Source: Actinocrispum wychmicini
Lineage (GTDB): Bacteria; Actinomycetota; Actinomycetes; Mycobacteriales; Pseudonocardiaceae
Assembly: GCF_004345645.1 (NCBI RefSeq)
Contig: NZ_SLWS01000001.1
Span: 62,001-126,000, forward strand
Direction of reading: 5' to 3'
DNA: 64,000 bases
Each line of letters begins with the position of its first letter. The stretch's first letter is position 1. Both the position numbers and the translations under genes were made by a program. The notes under the pieces were generated by a model, which was not told where the DNA came from, did no database searches, and worked only from the letters and a program-made list of their open reading frames with translations. Below are positions 52,782 through 61,415 of the stretch, one piece after another.

Positions 52782-53120
52782 TTAGAACCCAGGCAGGCCG
52801 AGGGCGCCGCCGAGACCGCCGGCCAGGCCGCCCATCTTCTCCTCGGCCAGCTTCTGCGCGTTGCGGTTGGCGTCCCGCACCGCGGCGACGACCAGGTCGG
52901 CGAGGGTGTCCACGTCGTCGGGGTCGACCACTTTCGGGTCGATCGTCAACGCGGTCAACTCGCCCGCGCCGGACACGGTCGCGGTGACCAGGCCACCGCC
53001 GGCCGAGCCGGTCACCTCGGTGTCCTCAAGCTCCTCCTGCGCCGACGCGAGCTTCTCCTGCATGGCCTGCGCCTGCGCCAGGATGTCCTGAATATTGGGG
53101 GGCATTCCTCCGGGTTGCAC
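52782..53120 (-). CDS. YbaB/EbfC-family nucleoid-associated protein
   Basis: The 112-residue protein has the YbaB pattern: an N-terminal helix ([19 protein letters not shown]), a beta-hairpin with [16 protein letters not shown] and the [23 protein letters not shown] segment, ending in a Gly-rich tail. It binds DNA as a dimer in related bacteria. GTG at 53120 (MQPGG...) matches the start of the mycobacterial homologue and has AAGGAG six bases upstream; GTG 53135 is possible. It precedes recR on the same strand. Confidence 0.93.
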   Translation of the reverse strand: MQPGGMPPNIQDILAQAQAMQEKLASAQEELEDTEVTGSAGGGLVTATVSGAGELTALTIDPKVVDPDDVDTLADLVVAAVRDANRNAQKLAEEKMGGLAGGLGGALGLPGF

Positions 53121-53171
53121 CGCGGGCTCCTTCACGTCGGTGATGCTGCTGTCAAGACTAGTCTCGTCGAC

Positions 53172-54032
53172 GTGACGACCTTGCCGCGCGCCACCATCGC
53201 CGTCGCCGCCGTGTTCGCGTGCCTCGCCGCCTGCGGAAACCCGGAGGCGAGCCCGGCGCCGCCGCCCTCGTCGACGACGGCCACCTCGACCACGACCACG
53301 TCGTCGGCTCCCCCGGCGCCGGCTTCGAGCCCGCCCGCTTCGACGTCGTCCTCACCGTCCTCGTCGTCCGCGCCCGCGGTGCCCGGCGGGAAGGTCGTCG
53401 TGCTCGACCCCGGGCACAACGGCGGCAACGGCTCGCACACAGCGGAGATCAACAAGCAGGTGCCCGCCGGTCGAGGCCAGATGAAGCCGTGCAACACGAC
53501 CGGGACGGCGACCAACGCGGGCTACGAGGAACACGCGTTCACTTGGGACGTGGCCAACCGCGTCAAGGACGAACTGGCGGCCAAGGGCATCAAGGTCGTG
53601 ATGACGCGCCCCAACGACACGGGTGTCGGGCCGTGTGTGGACCAGCGGGCCGCCGTCGGCAACCAGGCCAAAGCGGACGCCGTGGTGTCCATTCACGCCG
53701 ACGGGTCCGATTCGGCCGGGGCGCACGGGTTTCACGTCGCCTACTCGAACCCGCCGCTGAACGCCGCCCAGGGCGCGCCGTCCTCGAAACTCACCCACGA
53801 CCTGCGGGACGGTTTGAAAGCGGCGGGTTTCGCGACCTCCACGTACATCGGCACCGACGGCCTGTCGCCGCGCGCGGACCTCGGCGGGCTGAACCTGTCC
53901 GAACGCCCGTCGGCCCTGATCGAGTGCGGGAACATGCGCAACGCCGGGGACGCGGGCACGATGTCCAGTTCGGACGGACGGCAGAAGTACGCGGACGCGA
54001 TCGCCAAAGCGATCATGGCGTACCTGAGCTAA
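53172..54032 (+). CDS. N-acetylmuramoyl-L-alanine amidase, lipoprotein (Rv3717-like)
   Basis: The 286-residue protein has a lipoprotein-type signal (LAAC, Cys21), a 45-residue Ser/Thr/Pro linker (about 22-68) and an Amidase_3 zinc domain. Metal and catalytic residues fit the family: His82 (DPGHNGG), Glu119 or Glu120 (GYEEHAF), His175 (SIHADG) and Glu251 (LIECGN). It should cleave the bond between MurNAc and the stem peptide outside the membrane. GTG at 53172. It is divergent from ebfC-recR, as Rv3717 is from Rv3716c. Lipid anchoring is predicted here. Confidence 0.92.
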   Translation: MTTLPRATIAVAAVFACLAACGNPEASPAPPPSSTTATSTTTTSSAPPAPASSPPASTSSSPSSSSAPAVPGGKVVVLDPGHNGGNGSHTAEINKQVPAGRGQMKPCNTTGTATNAGYEEHAFTWDVANRVKDELAAKGIKVVMTRPNDTGVGPCVDQRAAVGNQAKADAVVSIHADGSDSAGAHGFHVAYSNPPLNAAQGAPSSKLTHDLRDGLKAAGFATSTYIGTDGLSPRADLGGLNLSERPSALIECGNMRNAGDAGTMSSSDGRQKYADAIAKAIMAYLS

Positions 54033-54577
54033 CCGTTCCGTTTGGTCAGCGCGACGAGGTAGCGGCATGGCTCGTCGGTGGGATTGACGAACCTGGTCGG
54101 CGTCGGCGGCCCGAGCTGCAGGCAGTCGCCAGTGTCGAGTTCGTGCACGGTTTCGCCCTCGTGGAACCGAAGACGGCCGTCGAGCATCCAGATCTGCTGG
54201 TGTTTGAAGGCGTAGGCGTCCGCCGGATACGAAATGTCCGTTCCCGGCGGCAGTTCCACCTCCACCAGTTCGAGTGGTCCGCCAGTGGACAAGGCCCGGC
54301 GGTGGTAGCCGGTCTCCGGGTCCGTCCACACGGGCTGGTCCGCTCGCCGGGTGAGCCGGTTTCCCTCGGCCCGCGCCACGAGTTCGCTCAGCGTCATGCC
54401 GAGCGCGCCGGACAGGCGGCCGAGCAGGACCGCGGTCGGCTGCGCCGCACCGCGTTCGATCTTGCCGATCATCGCCCGGGACACGCCGGAGCGTTCCGCG
54501 AGGGCGTTGACCGACAGGTCCCGGTCTCGTCTCGCGGTGCGCAAGGTCACCGCGAGTGATTCGGCGAGGTCGTCCAC
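54029..54577 (-). CDS. XRE-family regulator with C-terminal cupin domain
   Basis: The 182-residue protein has a Cro/C1-type helix-turn-helix (about 8-65, LAERSGVSRAMIGKIERG) and a cupin (about 100-178, ELPPGTDISYP...DTGDCLQLGPP). This HTH-cupin class often senses small metabolites and represses a divergent gene. The GNAT acetyltransferase starts 23 bases away on the other strand with a shared promoter core. GTG at 54577 looks leaderless. Its stop shares CTAA with the convergent amidase stop. Confidence 0.92.
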   Translation of the reverse strand: MDDLAESLAVTLRTARRDRDLSVNALAERSGVSRAMIGKIERGAAQPTAVLLGRLSGALGMTLSELVARAEGNRLTRRADQPVWTDPETGYHRRALSTGGPLELVEVELPPGTDISYPADAYAFKHQQIWMLDGRLRFHEGETVHELDTGDCLQLGPPTPTRFVNPTDEPCRYLVALTKRNG

Positions 54578-54585
54578 GATTGGAC

Positions 54586-54602
54586 ACTATAACGTCAGTT
54601 AT
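54586..54602. promoter_or_regulatory. Shared divergent promoter core and palindrome (XRE/GNAT)
   Basis: ACTATAAC contains TATAAC (54588-54593, plus strand) and TATAGT (54591-54586, minus strand), overlapping -10 boxes pointing both ways. They lie 7 and 8 bases before the GNAT ATG (54601) and the XRE GTG (54577), so both mRNAs may be leaderless. ATAAC-GTCA-GTTAT (54589-54602) is a palindrome likely to be the XRE operator. Confidence 0.5.
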
Positions 54603-55137
54603 GGCTACTATCGTCACCATGAAGGTCCGAGACGCGTCGGTGGACGACGCCGCCGCGTGTGCGGCGATCTACGCGCCATACGTCACCGACACCGCCATCA
54701 CGTTCGAACTGGACCCGCCGTCACCAGCGGAAATGGCCGCGCGCATCAACTCCGTCGCGACAACGCACGCGTGGCTTGTCCTGGAGGACGCCGGTGACGT
54801 CGTCGGGTACGCCTACGGTGGCCCCTTCAAGGCGCGCGCCGCGTACCGGTGGTCGTGCGAGGTCAGCGTGTACCTGCAACAGGGTCGGCGCCGTGCGGGC
54901 GGCGGCCGCACGCTCTACACAGCATTGTTCGAGCGCTTGGCGGAACGTGGCTTCCGGACTGCCGTCGCCGGCATGACCCTGCCCAACGATGCCAGTGTCG
55001 GCCTGCACAAGGCCATGGGTTTCGAGCCGGTCGGCACGTACCGGCGGATCGGCTGGAAGCACAACAGGTGGCACGACGTCGCCTGGGCCCAACGCCCGCT
55101 GGTCACCGGCGACGATCCCCCCACTGAGCCCCGCTAG
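54601..55137 (+). CDS. GNAT N-acetyltransferase, phosphinothricin/methionine sulfoximine type
   Basis: The 178-residue protein follows the Pat/Bar/MddA pattern: AAIYAPYVTDTAITFE near the start, YAYGGPFKARAAYRW, and the acetyl-CoA loop (QQGRRRAGGGRTLY) followed by PNDASVGLHKAMGFEPVG. The CoA loop has RRAGGG for the usual Q/RxxGxG/A and still fits. Substrates of the group include phosphinothricin and methionine sulfoximine; here the substrate is inferred only. ATG at 54601 (ATG 54619 possible). Its stop shares CTAG with the convergent dnaX stop. The XRE-cupin protein probably controls it. Confidence 0.88.
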   Translation: MATIVTMKVRDASVDDAAACAAIYAPYVTDTAITFELDPPSPAEMAARINSVATTHAWLVLEDAGDVVGYAYGGPFKARAAYRWSCEVSVYLQQGRRRAGGGRTLYTALFERLAERGFRTAVAGMTLPNDASVGLHKAMGFEPVGTYRRIGWKHNRWHDVAWAQRPLVTGDDPPTEPR

Positions 55138-57083
55138 ATCCGCTTCGCACCCAGTTCCTGGGTGAGCAGGTCGATCGCGATCTCCTCCGGGTCCTTGGCC
55201 GCGACCCGTTCGCCGTCGCCGGGCTCCTGGGACGCTTCGGCGAGCATCTCCTCCTCGGCCTCCGCCTCGGTCTGCGGCGGGAGAGGGTCGTCGGGCTCGG
55301 GCGGCTCCGGCGGCGGCGGAATCTCGTCGTGGTCCACCGCCGGCCTCGGGGCCTCGCGCCGGGGTGGTTCCACCGCGGCCGAAGGGGTCGGCGCCGGCCG
55401 GCTCGGCCTGGTCGGCTGCGGCCGGGGAGCGGGCGGCGCCTGCGCGGGCGCCGCGGCTGGTCCGGCGTGCACACACTTGACCCGCCACTTGCCGCCGATC
55501 ACGTTGGTCAACGCCTCGGCGACCAGGTCCATGTTCCTGGCCTCGGCCAGCCGGCGGGCCAGCGGCGCGGCGGCGTGCCCGATCACGACTGTGTCGCCGT
55601 CGATCTCCTGCACAGTCGCGTTGGTGAGCATGGCTTCCGTGCTGCGGCCACCCGGCTGGCGGCGTACTTCGGCGAGCAGGTCCGGCCAGATCCGCCGGAC
55701 CGCGGCCGCGTCCATCGCACCCGGCTCCGCCGGTGGCGGTGGCGCGACGGGTTCCGGCTCGGGCGCCGGCGGCGTCTCGTCGACCACGGCGGGCTCGGGC
55801 TTCGGCTCCGGTCGCGGCTCAGGAGTCGGTCGCGGCTCGGGGGTCGGCGTCGGTGTGGGGGCCCGGCGGGGTGCCGGGGCGGCGGGCGCCGGCTCGTGCG
55901 CGGCCACCGTGGCCGGTCCGCGTTTCTCAAGGCTCTCAAGGCGTTGCAGCACAGCGGAGTCGATGGCGGCGTCGGTCGGCACCGCGGCGGGCAACAGCAT
56001 CCGCGCGCACAGCAGCTCAAGGACCAGCCGCGGCGACGTGGCCCCGCGCATCTCGACCAGTCCAGTGTGGACGATCTCGGCGAACCGGGACAGCGTGGCC
56101 GGACCGAGGTTCTCGGCCTGGCCGGTCATCCGGGTCAGCTCGTCGGCCGGCACGTTCACCAGGCCGCGCGCGCCCGAATCCGGCACCGCCCGCAGCAACA
56201 CCAAGTCCCGCAAGCGATCCAGCAAGTCCGACGCGAACCGCCGCGGGTCGTGCCCGGCATCCACCAGCCGCTCGACCGTGCCATAGACAGCGGCCGCGTC
56301 ACCGGCCGCGAGCCCGTCCACCATGTCGTTGATCAGCGCGACATCCGTGACCCCCAACAACGCCACCGCGCGGTCGTAGGTCACCCCGTTCGGCCCGGCC
56401 CCGGACAGCAGCTGGTCCATCACCGACTGGGTGTCGCGCGCCGAACCGCCGCCCGCCCGGATCACCAACGGGAACACCGCGGGCTCGACCGCGACCCCCT
56501 CCGCGGCACAGTTGCGTTCCAGCAGCTCACGCATGATCCCCGGCGGGATCAGCCGGAACGGGTAGTGGTGGGTGCGGGAGCGGATGGTCGCCAGGACCTT
56601 GTCCGGCTCGGTCGTCGCGAAGATGAAGATGAGGTGCTCGGGCGGCTCCTCCACGATCTTCAGCAGGGCGTTGAAACCCTGCGTGGTGACCATGTGCGCC
56701 TCGTCGATGATGAACACCCGGTACCGCGACATGGCGGGCGCGAAGAACGCCCGGTCTCGCAGCTCACGCGTGTCGTCCACGCCACCATGGCTGGCCGCGT
56801 CCAACTCGACGACATCGACACTGCCCGGCCCCTCCGGAGCCAGCGAAATACACGACTCACACTCGCCGCACGGCTCCGGAGTAGGCCCCTGCGCGCAGTT
56901 GAGCGACCGAGCCATGATCCGAGCACTGGACGTCTTCCCACACCCCCGCGGCCCAGAAAAAAGGTACGCGTGGTTGACCCGCCCAGCGGACAAAGCGGTG
57001 CGAAGCGGTTCGGTGACGTGCTCCTGCCCGACCACCTCAGCAAAGGTCGCCGGCCGGTACTTGCGATAAAGCGCGAGCGCCAC
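55134..57083 (-). CDS. dnaX: DNA polymerase III subunit gamma/tau
   Basis: DnaX is the clamp-loader motor. The 649-residue protein has Walker A GPRGCGKTSS (about 44-53), a zinc motif (CAQGPTPEPCGECESC), Walker B FIIDEAH, sensor 1 FATTEPDK and SRT(H) arginine finger region, then AAA+ lid and oligomerisation domains to about 365. A Pro/Glu-rich linker (about 375-450) with PTPTPTPEPRPTPEP repeats leads to a C-terminal domain and an acidic tail. GTG at 57083. The ffs gene lies 320 bases upstream on the same strand, the usual actinobacterial arrangement. Confidence 0.97.
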   Translation of the reverse strand: MALALYRKYRPATFAEVVGQEHVTEPLRTALSAGRVNHAYLFSGPRGCGKTSSARIMARSLNCAQGPTPEPCGECESCISLAPEGPGSVDVVELDAASHGGVDDTRELRDRAFFAPAMSRYRVFIIDEAHMVTTQGFNALLKIVEEPPEHLIFIFATTEPDKVLATIRSRTHHYPFRLIPPGIMRELLERNCAAEGVAVEPAVFPLVIRAGGGSARDTQSVMDQLLSGAGPNGVTYDRAVALLGVTDVALINDMVDGLAAGDAAAVYGTVERLVDAGHDPRRFASDLLDRLRDLVLLRAVPDSGARGLVNVPADELTRMTGQAENLGPATLSRFAEIVHTGLVEMRGATSPRLVLELLCARMLLPAAVPTDAAIDSAVLQRLESLEKRGPATVAAHEPAPAAPAPRRAPTPTPTPEPRPTPEPRPEPKPEPAVVDETPPAPEPEPVAPPPPAEPGAMDAAAVRRIWPDLLAEVRRQPGGRSTEAMLTNATVQEIDGDTVVIGHAAAPLARRLAEARNMDLVAEALTNVIGGKWRVKCVHAGPAAAPAQAPPAPRPQPTRPSRPAPTPSAAVEPPRREAPRPAVDHDEIPPPPEPPEPDDPLPPQTEAEAEEEMLAEASQEPGDGERVAAKDPEEIAIDLLTQELGAKRI

Positions 57084-57321
57084 ACATCAACCCTACTGTG
57101 ACCCACCGACACTCCAGGACCGGCCCGCGCCCAACCGAAAAACAACCCGCCAAACCCAGGGCAGCCCCCGCCACTCCCAGGGGGGCGACCCCGACACCAG
57201 CGTATCGAGAGGGCAAGATCAACTGGGGGTGTAGGCAGGGTCAGACCGGGCGAACGGTCCGTTCGTGCGGACTTCAGCCGATCGGGCTGGTGAGCGAGGC
57301 GGCGAAGCCGCACGTGGGGGG

Positions 57322-57344
57322 TTTGGGGGGCTCGGCCCCCCAAA
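57322..57344. terminator. Symmetric GC hairpin between ffs and dnaX
   Basis: TTTGGGGGG (57322-57330) pairs with CCCCCCAAA (57336-57344) around CTCGG. It resembles a U-less actinobacterial terminator for ffs transcripts moving toward dnaX. The rest of 57084-57320 has no gene. Confidence 0.5.
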
Positions 57345-57350
57345 ATAATC

Positions 57351-57397
57351 CTGGCCGACCCAGCGAGGCTGCGAAGGAACCGAGCAGGGTCGGCCAG
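57351..57397. terminator. 11-bp inverted repeat just past the ffs 3' end
   Basis: CTGGCCGACCC (57351-57361) and GGGTCGGCCAG (57387-57397) are perfect arms with a 25-base loop. The stem starts about four bases beyond the SRP RNA and may process or end its transcript. Confidence 0.45.
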
Positions 57398-57400
57398 AGG

Positions 57401-57490
57401 CCAGGGGACCCCGCGCACCTGCCAGAGCCCGCTTATCCTTGCTGCCTTCCGGCCCTGGGGAGGTTCACGAGATGCACACCGCGCGAGGTC
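57401..57490 (-). ncRNA. ffs: Signal recognition particle RNA, small bacterial type
   Basis: On the minus strand the sequence carries the SRP domain IV hallmark (CAGGGCCGGAAGGCAGCAAGG), the conserved GTGAACC before it and GGATAAGCGGGCTCTGGCAGG after it. The closing helix pairs GACCTCGCGC (5', 57490-57481) with GCGCGGGGTC (57416-57407). It joins Ffh in targeting membrane proteins to the translocon. A TACACT -10 on the minus strand (57503-57498) lies 7 bases before the 5' end, inside the first codons and upstream sequence of the protease gene. Confidence 0.95.
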
Positions 57491-57506
57491 CGTGTTCAGT
57501 GTACCC

Positions 57507-58292
57507 ATGAGACTCGGCGCCTTGCTGGTGGCCACGTTGTTCGTCGTGGGCAGCCCGCTGGCCTGGGCGGATTCGGTGCCGATGGTGGTTGGCGGCTCGC
57601 GGGTGCGCGTCGAGGACTACCCGTTCGCCGTCTACCTGGTCGACCGGTCCGGGTTCCAGTTCTGTGGCGGTTCCCTGGTCGGCGCGGACAAGGTGGTCAC
57701 GGCCGCGCACTGCGTGAGCGGCCGGAGCACGGCGAACGCCTGGGTGGTCTGGGACCGGGAGGACAAGCTGGGCACCGATGGTGTGGTGGCCGGTGTCAGG
57801 GACATCTGGGTTCATCCCAGGTTCACGAGCTCCATGCGGGGTTACGACGTGTCCGTGGTCACGCTCAGTACACGCCTGCCAGGCCCGTACGTCCCGCTGG
57901 CCGCGCCTCAGGACACCGCGTTGTACGCGCCCAACACGATGGCCACGATCCTGGGGTGGGGGGCGGTCAGTTCAAGCGGCTCGGCCTCTCGGTACCTGGT
58001 GAAGGGCACTGTGCCGATCACCACGGACGCGGCCTGCCGGGCGGCGTACGGCCAGACGTACCTCAGCACGGCCATGGTCTGCGCCGGCTACCAGAACGGC
58101 GGGGTCGACACCTGTCAGGGTGATTCCGGCGGCCCGTTGATCTCCGGTGGCAGGCTCATCGGCGACACGTCGTGGGGACGTGGGTGCGCGATGGCCGGCT
58201 ACCCCGGCGTGTACGGCCGGCTGGCGACCTACTACGACGCGATCGAGGCCCAGGTCAACCCGGAAATGTCGGCTGTCCCCACGCGCCGGTGA
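57507..58292 (+). CDS. Secreted trypsin-like serine protease (S1A)
   Basis: The 261-residue preproprotein has a Sec signal (1-21), a five-residue propeptide and a mature start VVGG at 27. It shows the triad His68 (TAAHC), Asp114 (GYDVSVV) and Ser207 (GDSGGP), six well-placed cysteines, and Asp201 at the S1 pocket, which predicts cleavage after Arg or Lys. It resembles Streptomyces griseus trypsin. ATG at 57507 is chosen; GTG 57492 also works but adds only five residues. The ffs promoter runs the other way through its start region. Its 3' end overlaps the convergent nitroreductase by 38 bases. Confidence 0.93.
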   Translation: MRLGALLVATLFVVGSPLAWADSVPMVVGGSRVRVEDYPFAVYLVDRSGFQFCGGSLVGADKVVTAAHCVSGRSTANAWVVWDREDKLGTDGVVAGVRDIWVHPRFTSSMRGYDVSVVTLSTRLPGPYVPLAAPQDTALYAPNTMATILGWGAVSSSGSASRYLVKGTVPITTDAACRAAYGQTYLSTAMVCAGYQNGGVDTCQGDSGGPLISGGRLIGDTSWGRGCAMAGYPGVYGRLATYYDAIEAQVNPEMSAVPTRR

Positions 58293-58818
58293 AGGCGATC
58301 TCGGCGAGGGGCAGTCGGTGGCGTTCGGCCAGTTCCCGGTCTCGCAGGTGGTCCGGGATGGTGTCGCGCGGGCCGAGCTTGCCGACCGCGACCACGATCA
58401 ACGGCTGGACGTCCGGGGGCAGCTGGAACAGGATCCGGGCGGCCTCCGCGTTGAACCCACCCATCTGGTGGGCGACCAGGCCCTCGGCCACGGCCTGCAG
58501 CACCAGGTTCTCGGTGGCCAGGCCGACGCCGTACTCCCATTTCGGCAGCTCGCCCTTGGCGTTCGTGGTGGCCGCCATACCCATCAGCAGCGCGCTGGCG
58601 GTGTACGCCCAGCCCTGGTTGCGCCGGGACAGCGTCTCGAAGATCCGCTGGTACGTCGAGTCGCCGCGGCGGCCGACCAGGTAACGGGCCGGCTGGGTGT
58701 TGCCGTACGACGGGGCCCAGCGGGCCGCTTCGAGGAGGGCGCGCAGGGCGTCGTCGCCGATCGTGAACGACTCGTCCAGCCAGCGCGGGCTCCAGCGTTG
58801 CTCGATCAAGGGGTGCAT
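58255..58818 (-). CDS. Nitroreductase family protein
   Basis: The 187-residue FMN-dependent reductase has the nitroreductase pattern: LLEAARWAPSYGNTQPARYLV, the EYGVGLATENLVLQAVAEGL dimer region and late VVAVGKLGPRDTIPDHLRDRE. Such enzymes reduce nitro compounds, quinones or flavins. ATG at 58818 overlaps the stop of the membrane glycosyltransferase gene (TGATG), so the two are co-translated. The end overlaps the protease gene on the other strand. No specific substrate is indicated. Confidence 0.9.
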   Translation of the reverse strand: MHPLIEQRWSPRWLDESFTIGDDALRALLEAARWAPSYGNTQPARYLVGRRGDSTYQRIFETLSRRNQGWAYTASALLMGMAATTNAKGELPKWEYGVGLATENLVLQAVAEGLVAHQMGGFNAEAARILFQLPPDVQPLIVVAVGKLGPRDTIPDHLRDRELAERHRLPLAEIAFTGAWGQPTFPG

Positions 58819-60029
58819 CAGATCGCGTAGCTCCACACGGTTACCGCGTACGCGCCGAACCAGCTGGTGACGACCGTCAGGCCGCTCAACGTGAGCACCA
58901 TGGTCGAAGTCCGCCGGTTGGCCAGCGCGACGGCGATGGGGATCAACAGGACGAAGGCCGGCAGCAGCAGCCGGGCCTTCGAGGCCATCATGCCGTTCGA
59001 CCCGACGTCCATCAGCAGCACACCGATCCCGTACAGCATCAGCGGCCATGGCAGCCGCATCCGGAACCCGATCACCAGCAGCACGAACGCGGCGAGGATC
59101 ACCACGATCGTGACGCCTTCCAGGACGGACAGCGGGTGGGTCAGCGAGTCGACCATGAACCGCCAGGTGGCCAGGCCGCCGTCGAACTGCGACTCCCATC
59201 CGCGTTGCTGCAGCTTGAAGTAGCCCAGGGCGTCACCGGTCCGGACGCCGACCCACGCCAGGTACGTGAGCATCCCGGCCGGTGCGATGAGCCCGCACAT
59301 CCACGGTCGCCAGCCGTCCCGCCGCTTGATCACGGCGACCAGCGCGGCGACACAGATCGCGAGCACCAGCGCCATCGACGTGGGCCGGACGAGCCCGGCG
59401 GCGGCGCACGCCAACCCGGCCATGATCCACTTACGTTCCAGCACACCCACCAGGGCCCACGCGGCCAGCGCGCAGAACAGCGCCTCCGAGTAGGTCATGC
59501 TCAGCACGATGCTCATCGGCGCCACGGAGAACAGCGCGACGAGCACGAAGCCGACCCGGTACGAGCCGTCGGACACGTTCCGCCCGATCCGGCTCAGGCC
59601 GTACGCGCAGAACACCCCGGCCACGACCGTGATCGCGAAGGCGAAGAACATCTGCGCGCCGGGACCGCCGCCGAAGGGCGCGGCCAGGTAGTTGATCAGC
59701 TTGGGGTAGCCGGGAAAGAACGCCAGCGGGGTCTCGGCGCTGCGCTGCCCGAACGCGTCGCCGAGGTTCAGCGGCACGGTGTCGTAGCCGCCCGCGGCGA
59801 TGCCCAGGTACCACTGGCCGTCCCAGGATGTGAGCGCGTCACCGATCGGGAAGTGTGTTTCCGCACTCATCCAGGCCAGTACGACCAGGCCGATCTCCCG
59901 GACGCCCAGGTAGATCAACCCGGGCGCGAGCAGCAACGCGACCCGCCTGATGGTCCACGGTGCGCGGGCCGGCCGGTCCCGCGTCTCGTCGGCCACGGCG
60001 GGCTGTTCGGCCACATCCGTCGCGGTCAC
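58818..60029 (-). CDS. PIG-V-like membrane glycosyltransferase
   Basis: The roughly 403-residue protein has about 10-12 transmembrane helices and, after the first, the motif SWDGQWYLGIAAGGY (about 80-94) seen in the PIG-V/GPI mannosyltransferase 2-like family of GT-C enzymes. It also has FFPGYPKLINYLAAPFGG and VRPTSMAL segments. It probably transfers mannose from a lipid-linked donor outside the membrane. GTG at 60029 is the suggested start; in-frame codons to 60077 are possible. It is divergent from ask with about 120 bases between. Confidence 0.82.
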   Translation of the reverse strand: MTATDVAEQPAVADETRDRPARAPWTIRRVALLLAPGLIYLGVREIGLVVLAWMSAETHFPIGDALTSWDGQWYLGIAAGGYDTVPLNLGDAFGQRSAETPLAFFPGYPKLINYLAAPFGGGPGAQMFFAFAITVVAGVFCAYGLSRIGRNVSDGSYRVGFVLVALFSVAPMSIVLSMTYSEALFCALAAWALVGVLERKWIMAGLACAAAGLVRPTSMALVLAICVAALVAVIKRRDGWRPWMCGLIAPAGMLTYLAWVGVRTGDALGYFKLQQRGWESQFDGGLATWRFMVDSLTHPLSVLEGVTIVVILAAFVLLVIGFRMRLPWPLMLYGIGVLLMDVGSNGMMASKARLLLPAFVLLIPIAVALANRRTSTMVLTLSGLTVVTSWFGAYAVTVWSYAI

Positions 60030-60149
60030 GGCGACCAGGCTAAACGGTGTGGCGTGGAGTGGGCGGCCGCACATCACGATCGTGGTACGTAACCGGTCGC
60101 GGGTAGGCTCCTTTCGACGTAGGCCGCGTGATGGAGGAGGTCAGACCCA

Positions 60150-61415
60150 GTGGCGCTCGTCGTCCAGAAATACGGCGGTTCATCGGTCGAGAACGCCGAC
60201 CGGATCAAGCGGGTCGCCGAGCGCATCGTGGCCACCAGGAAGGCGGGCAACGACGTGGTCGTGGCCGTGTCGGCGATGGGTGACACCACCGACGAGCTGC
60301 TCGACCTCGCCGGCCAGGTCGCCCCGGTGCCGCCCGCCCGCGAGCTCGACATGCTGCTCACGTCCGGCGAGCGGATCTCGATGTCGCTGCTGGCCATGGC
60401 CATCCACGCGCAGGGCCTGGAGGCCAGGTCGTACACGGGCTCGCAGGCCGGCGTGATCACGACCGCCGCGCACGGCAACGCCCGGATCATCGACGTGACC
60501 CCCAGCCGCATCCAGGAGGCGCTCGACGACGGCGCGATCGCGATCGTCGCCGGGTTCCAGGGGGTCAGCCAGGACAGCAAGGAGATCACCACGCTCGGCC
60601 GCGGCGGCACGGACACCACCGCGGTGGCGTTGGCGGCCGCGCTGAACGCCGATGTGTGCGAGATCTACACCGATGTGGACGGCGTGTTCTCCGCCGACCC
60701 GCGGATCGTGCCCAACGCGCGTCACCTTGAGCAGATCACGTACGAGGAAATGTTGGAGATGGCGGCCAGCGGCGCCAAGGTGCTGATGCTGCGCTGCGTC
60801 GAGTACGCCCGCCGGTACAACGTCCCGGTCCGGGTCCGCTCGTCGTTCAACCAGAAGCCCGGCACCGTGGTGCAAGGGTCCATCGAGGAGCTCCCCGTGG
60901 AACAAGCACTGATCACCGGCGTCGCCCACGACCGGTCCGAGGCCAAGGTCACCGTCACCGGGGTGCCGGACCGGACCGGGGTGGCAGCCCGGATCTTCCG
61001 GACGATCGCCGACGTCGAGATCGACATCGACATGGTGTTGCAGAACGTGTCGTCCACCCACTCGGGCCGGACCGACATCACGTTCACGCTGTCGAAGTCC
61101 AACGGCCCGGTCGCGGTCGCGGCGCTGGAGAAGGTGCGCGTCGAACTGGGCTTCGAGCAGGTCCTGTACGACGACCACATCGGCAAGGTCTCGCTGGTCG
61201 GCGCGGGCATGCGGTCGCACCCTGGCGTGACGGCGACGTTCTGCGAGGCGCTGGCCAAGGCCGGGGTGAACATCGACATCATCAACACCTCGGAGATCCG
61301 GATCTCGGTCCTGATCCGGGACACCCAGCTCGACGAGGCCGTGCTGGCCATCCACGAGGCGTTTGGCCTTGGCGGGGACGAGGAAGCAGTCGTGTACGCG
61401 GGGAGTGGACGCTGA
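60150..61415 (+). CDS. ask: Aspartate kinase
   Basis: The enzyme phosphorylates aspartate, the first step to lysine, threonine, methionine and diaminopimelate. The 421-residue protein has the KYGGSSV start, the catalytic [11 protein letters not shown] loop and two C-terminal ACT domains (about 265-410) that bind feedback inhibitors. In Corynebacterium the beta subunit starts at a Met near residue 250; here that position reads [12 protein letters not shown], so a separate subunit would need a GTG start. GTG at 60150 follows GGAGGAGG. It is coupled to asd by TGATG. Confidence 0.97.
   Translation: MALVVQKYGGSSVENADRIKRVAERIVATRKAGNDVVVAVSAMGDTTDELLDLAGQVAPVPPARELDMLLTSGERISMSLLAMAIHAQGLEARSYTGSQAGVITTAAHGNARIIDVTPSRIQEALDDGAIAIVAGFQGVSQDSKEITTLGRGGTDTTAVALAAALNADVCEIYTDVDGVFSADPRIVPNARHLEQITYEEMLEMAASGAKVLMLRCVEYARRYNVPVRVRSSFNQKPGTVVQGSIEELPVEQALITGVAHDRSEAKVTVTGVPDRTGVAARIFRTIADVEIDIDMVLQNVSSTHSGRTDITFTLSKSNGPVAVAALEKVRVELGFEQVLYDDHIGKVSLVGAGMRSHPGVTATFCEALAKAGVNIDIINTSEIRISVLIRDTQLDEAVLAIHEAFGLGGDEEAVVYAGSGR

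Noticed and set aside
60150..61415. Internal start for a separate aspartokinase beta subunit
   Set aside because: The Met used in Corynebacterium is replaced by Ile, and no clear ribosome site with ATG is present at that point.
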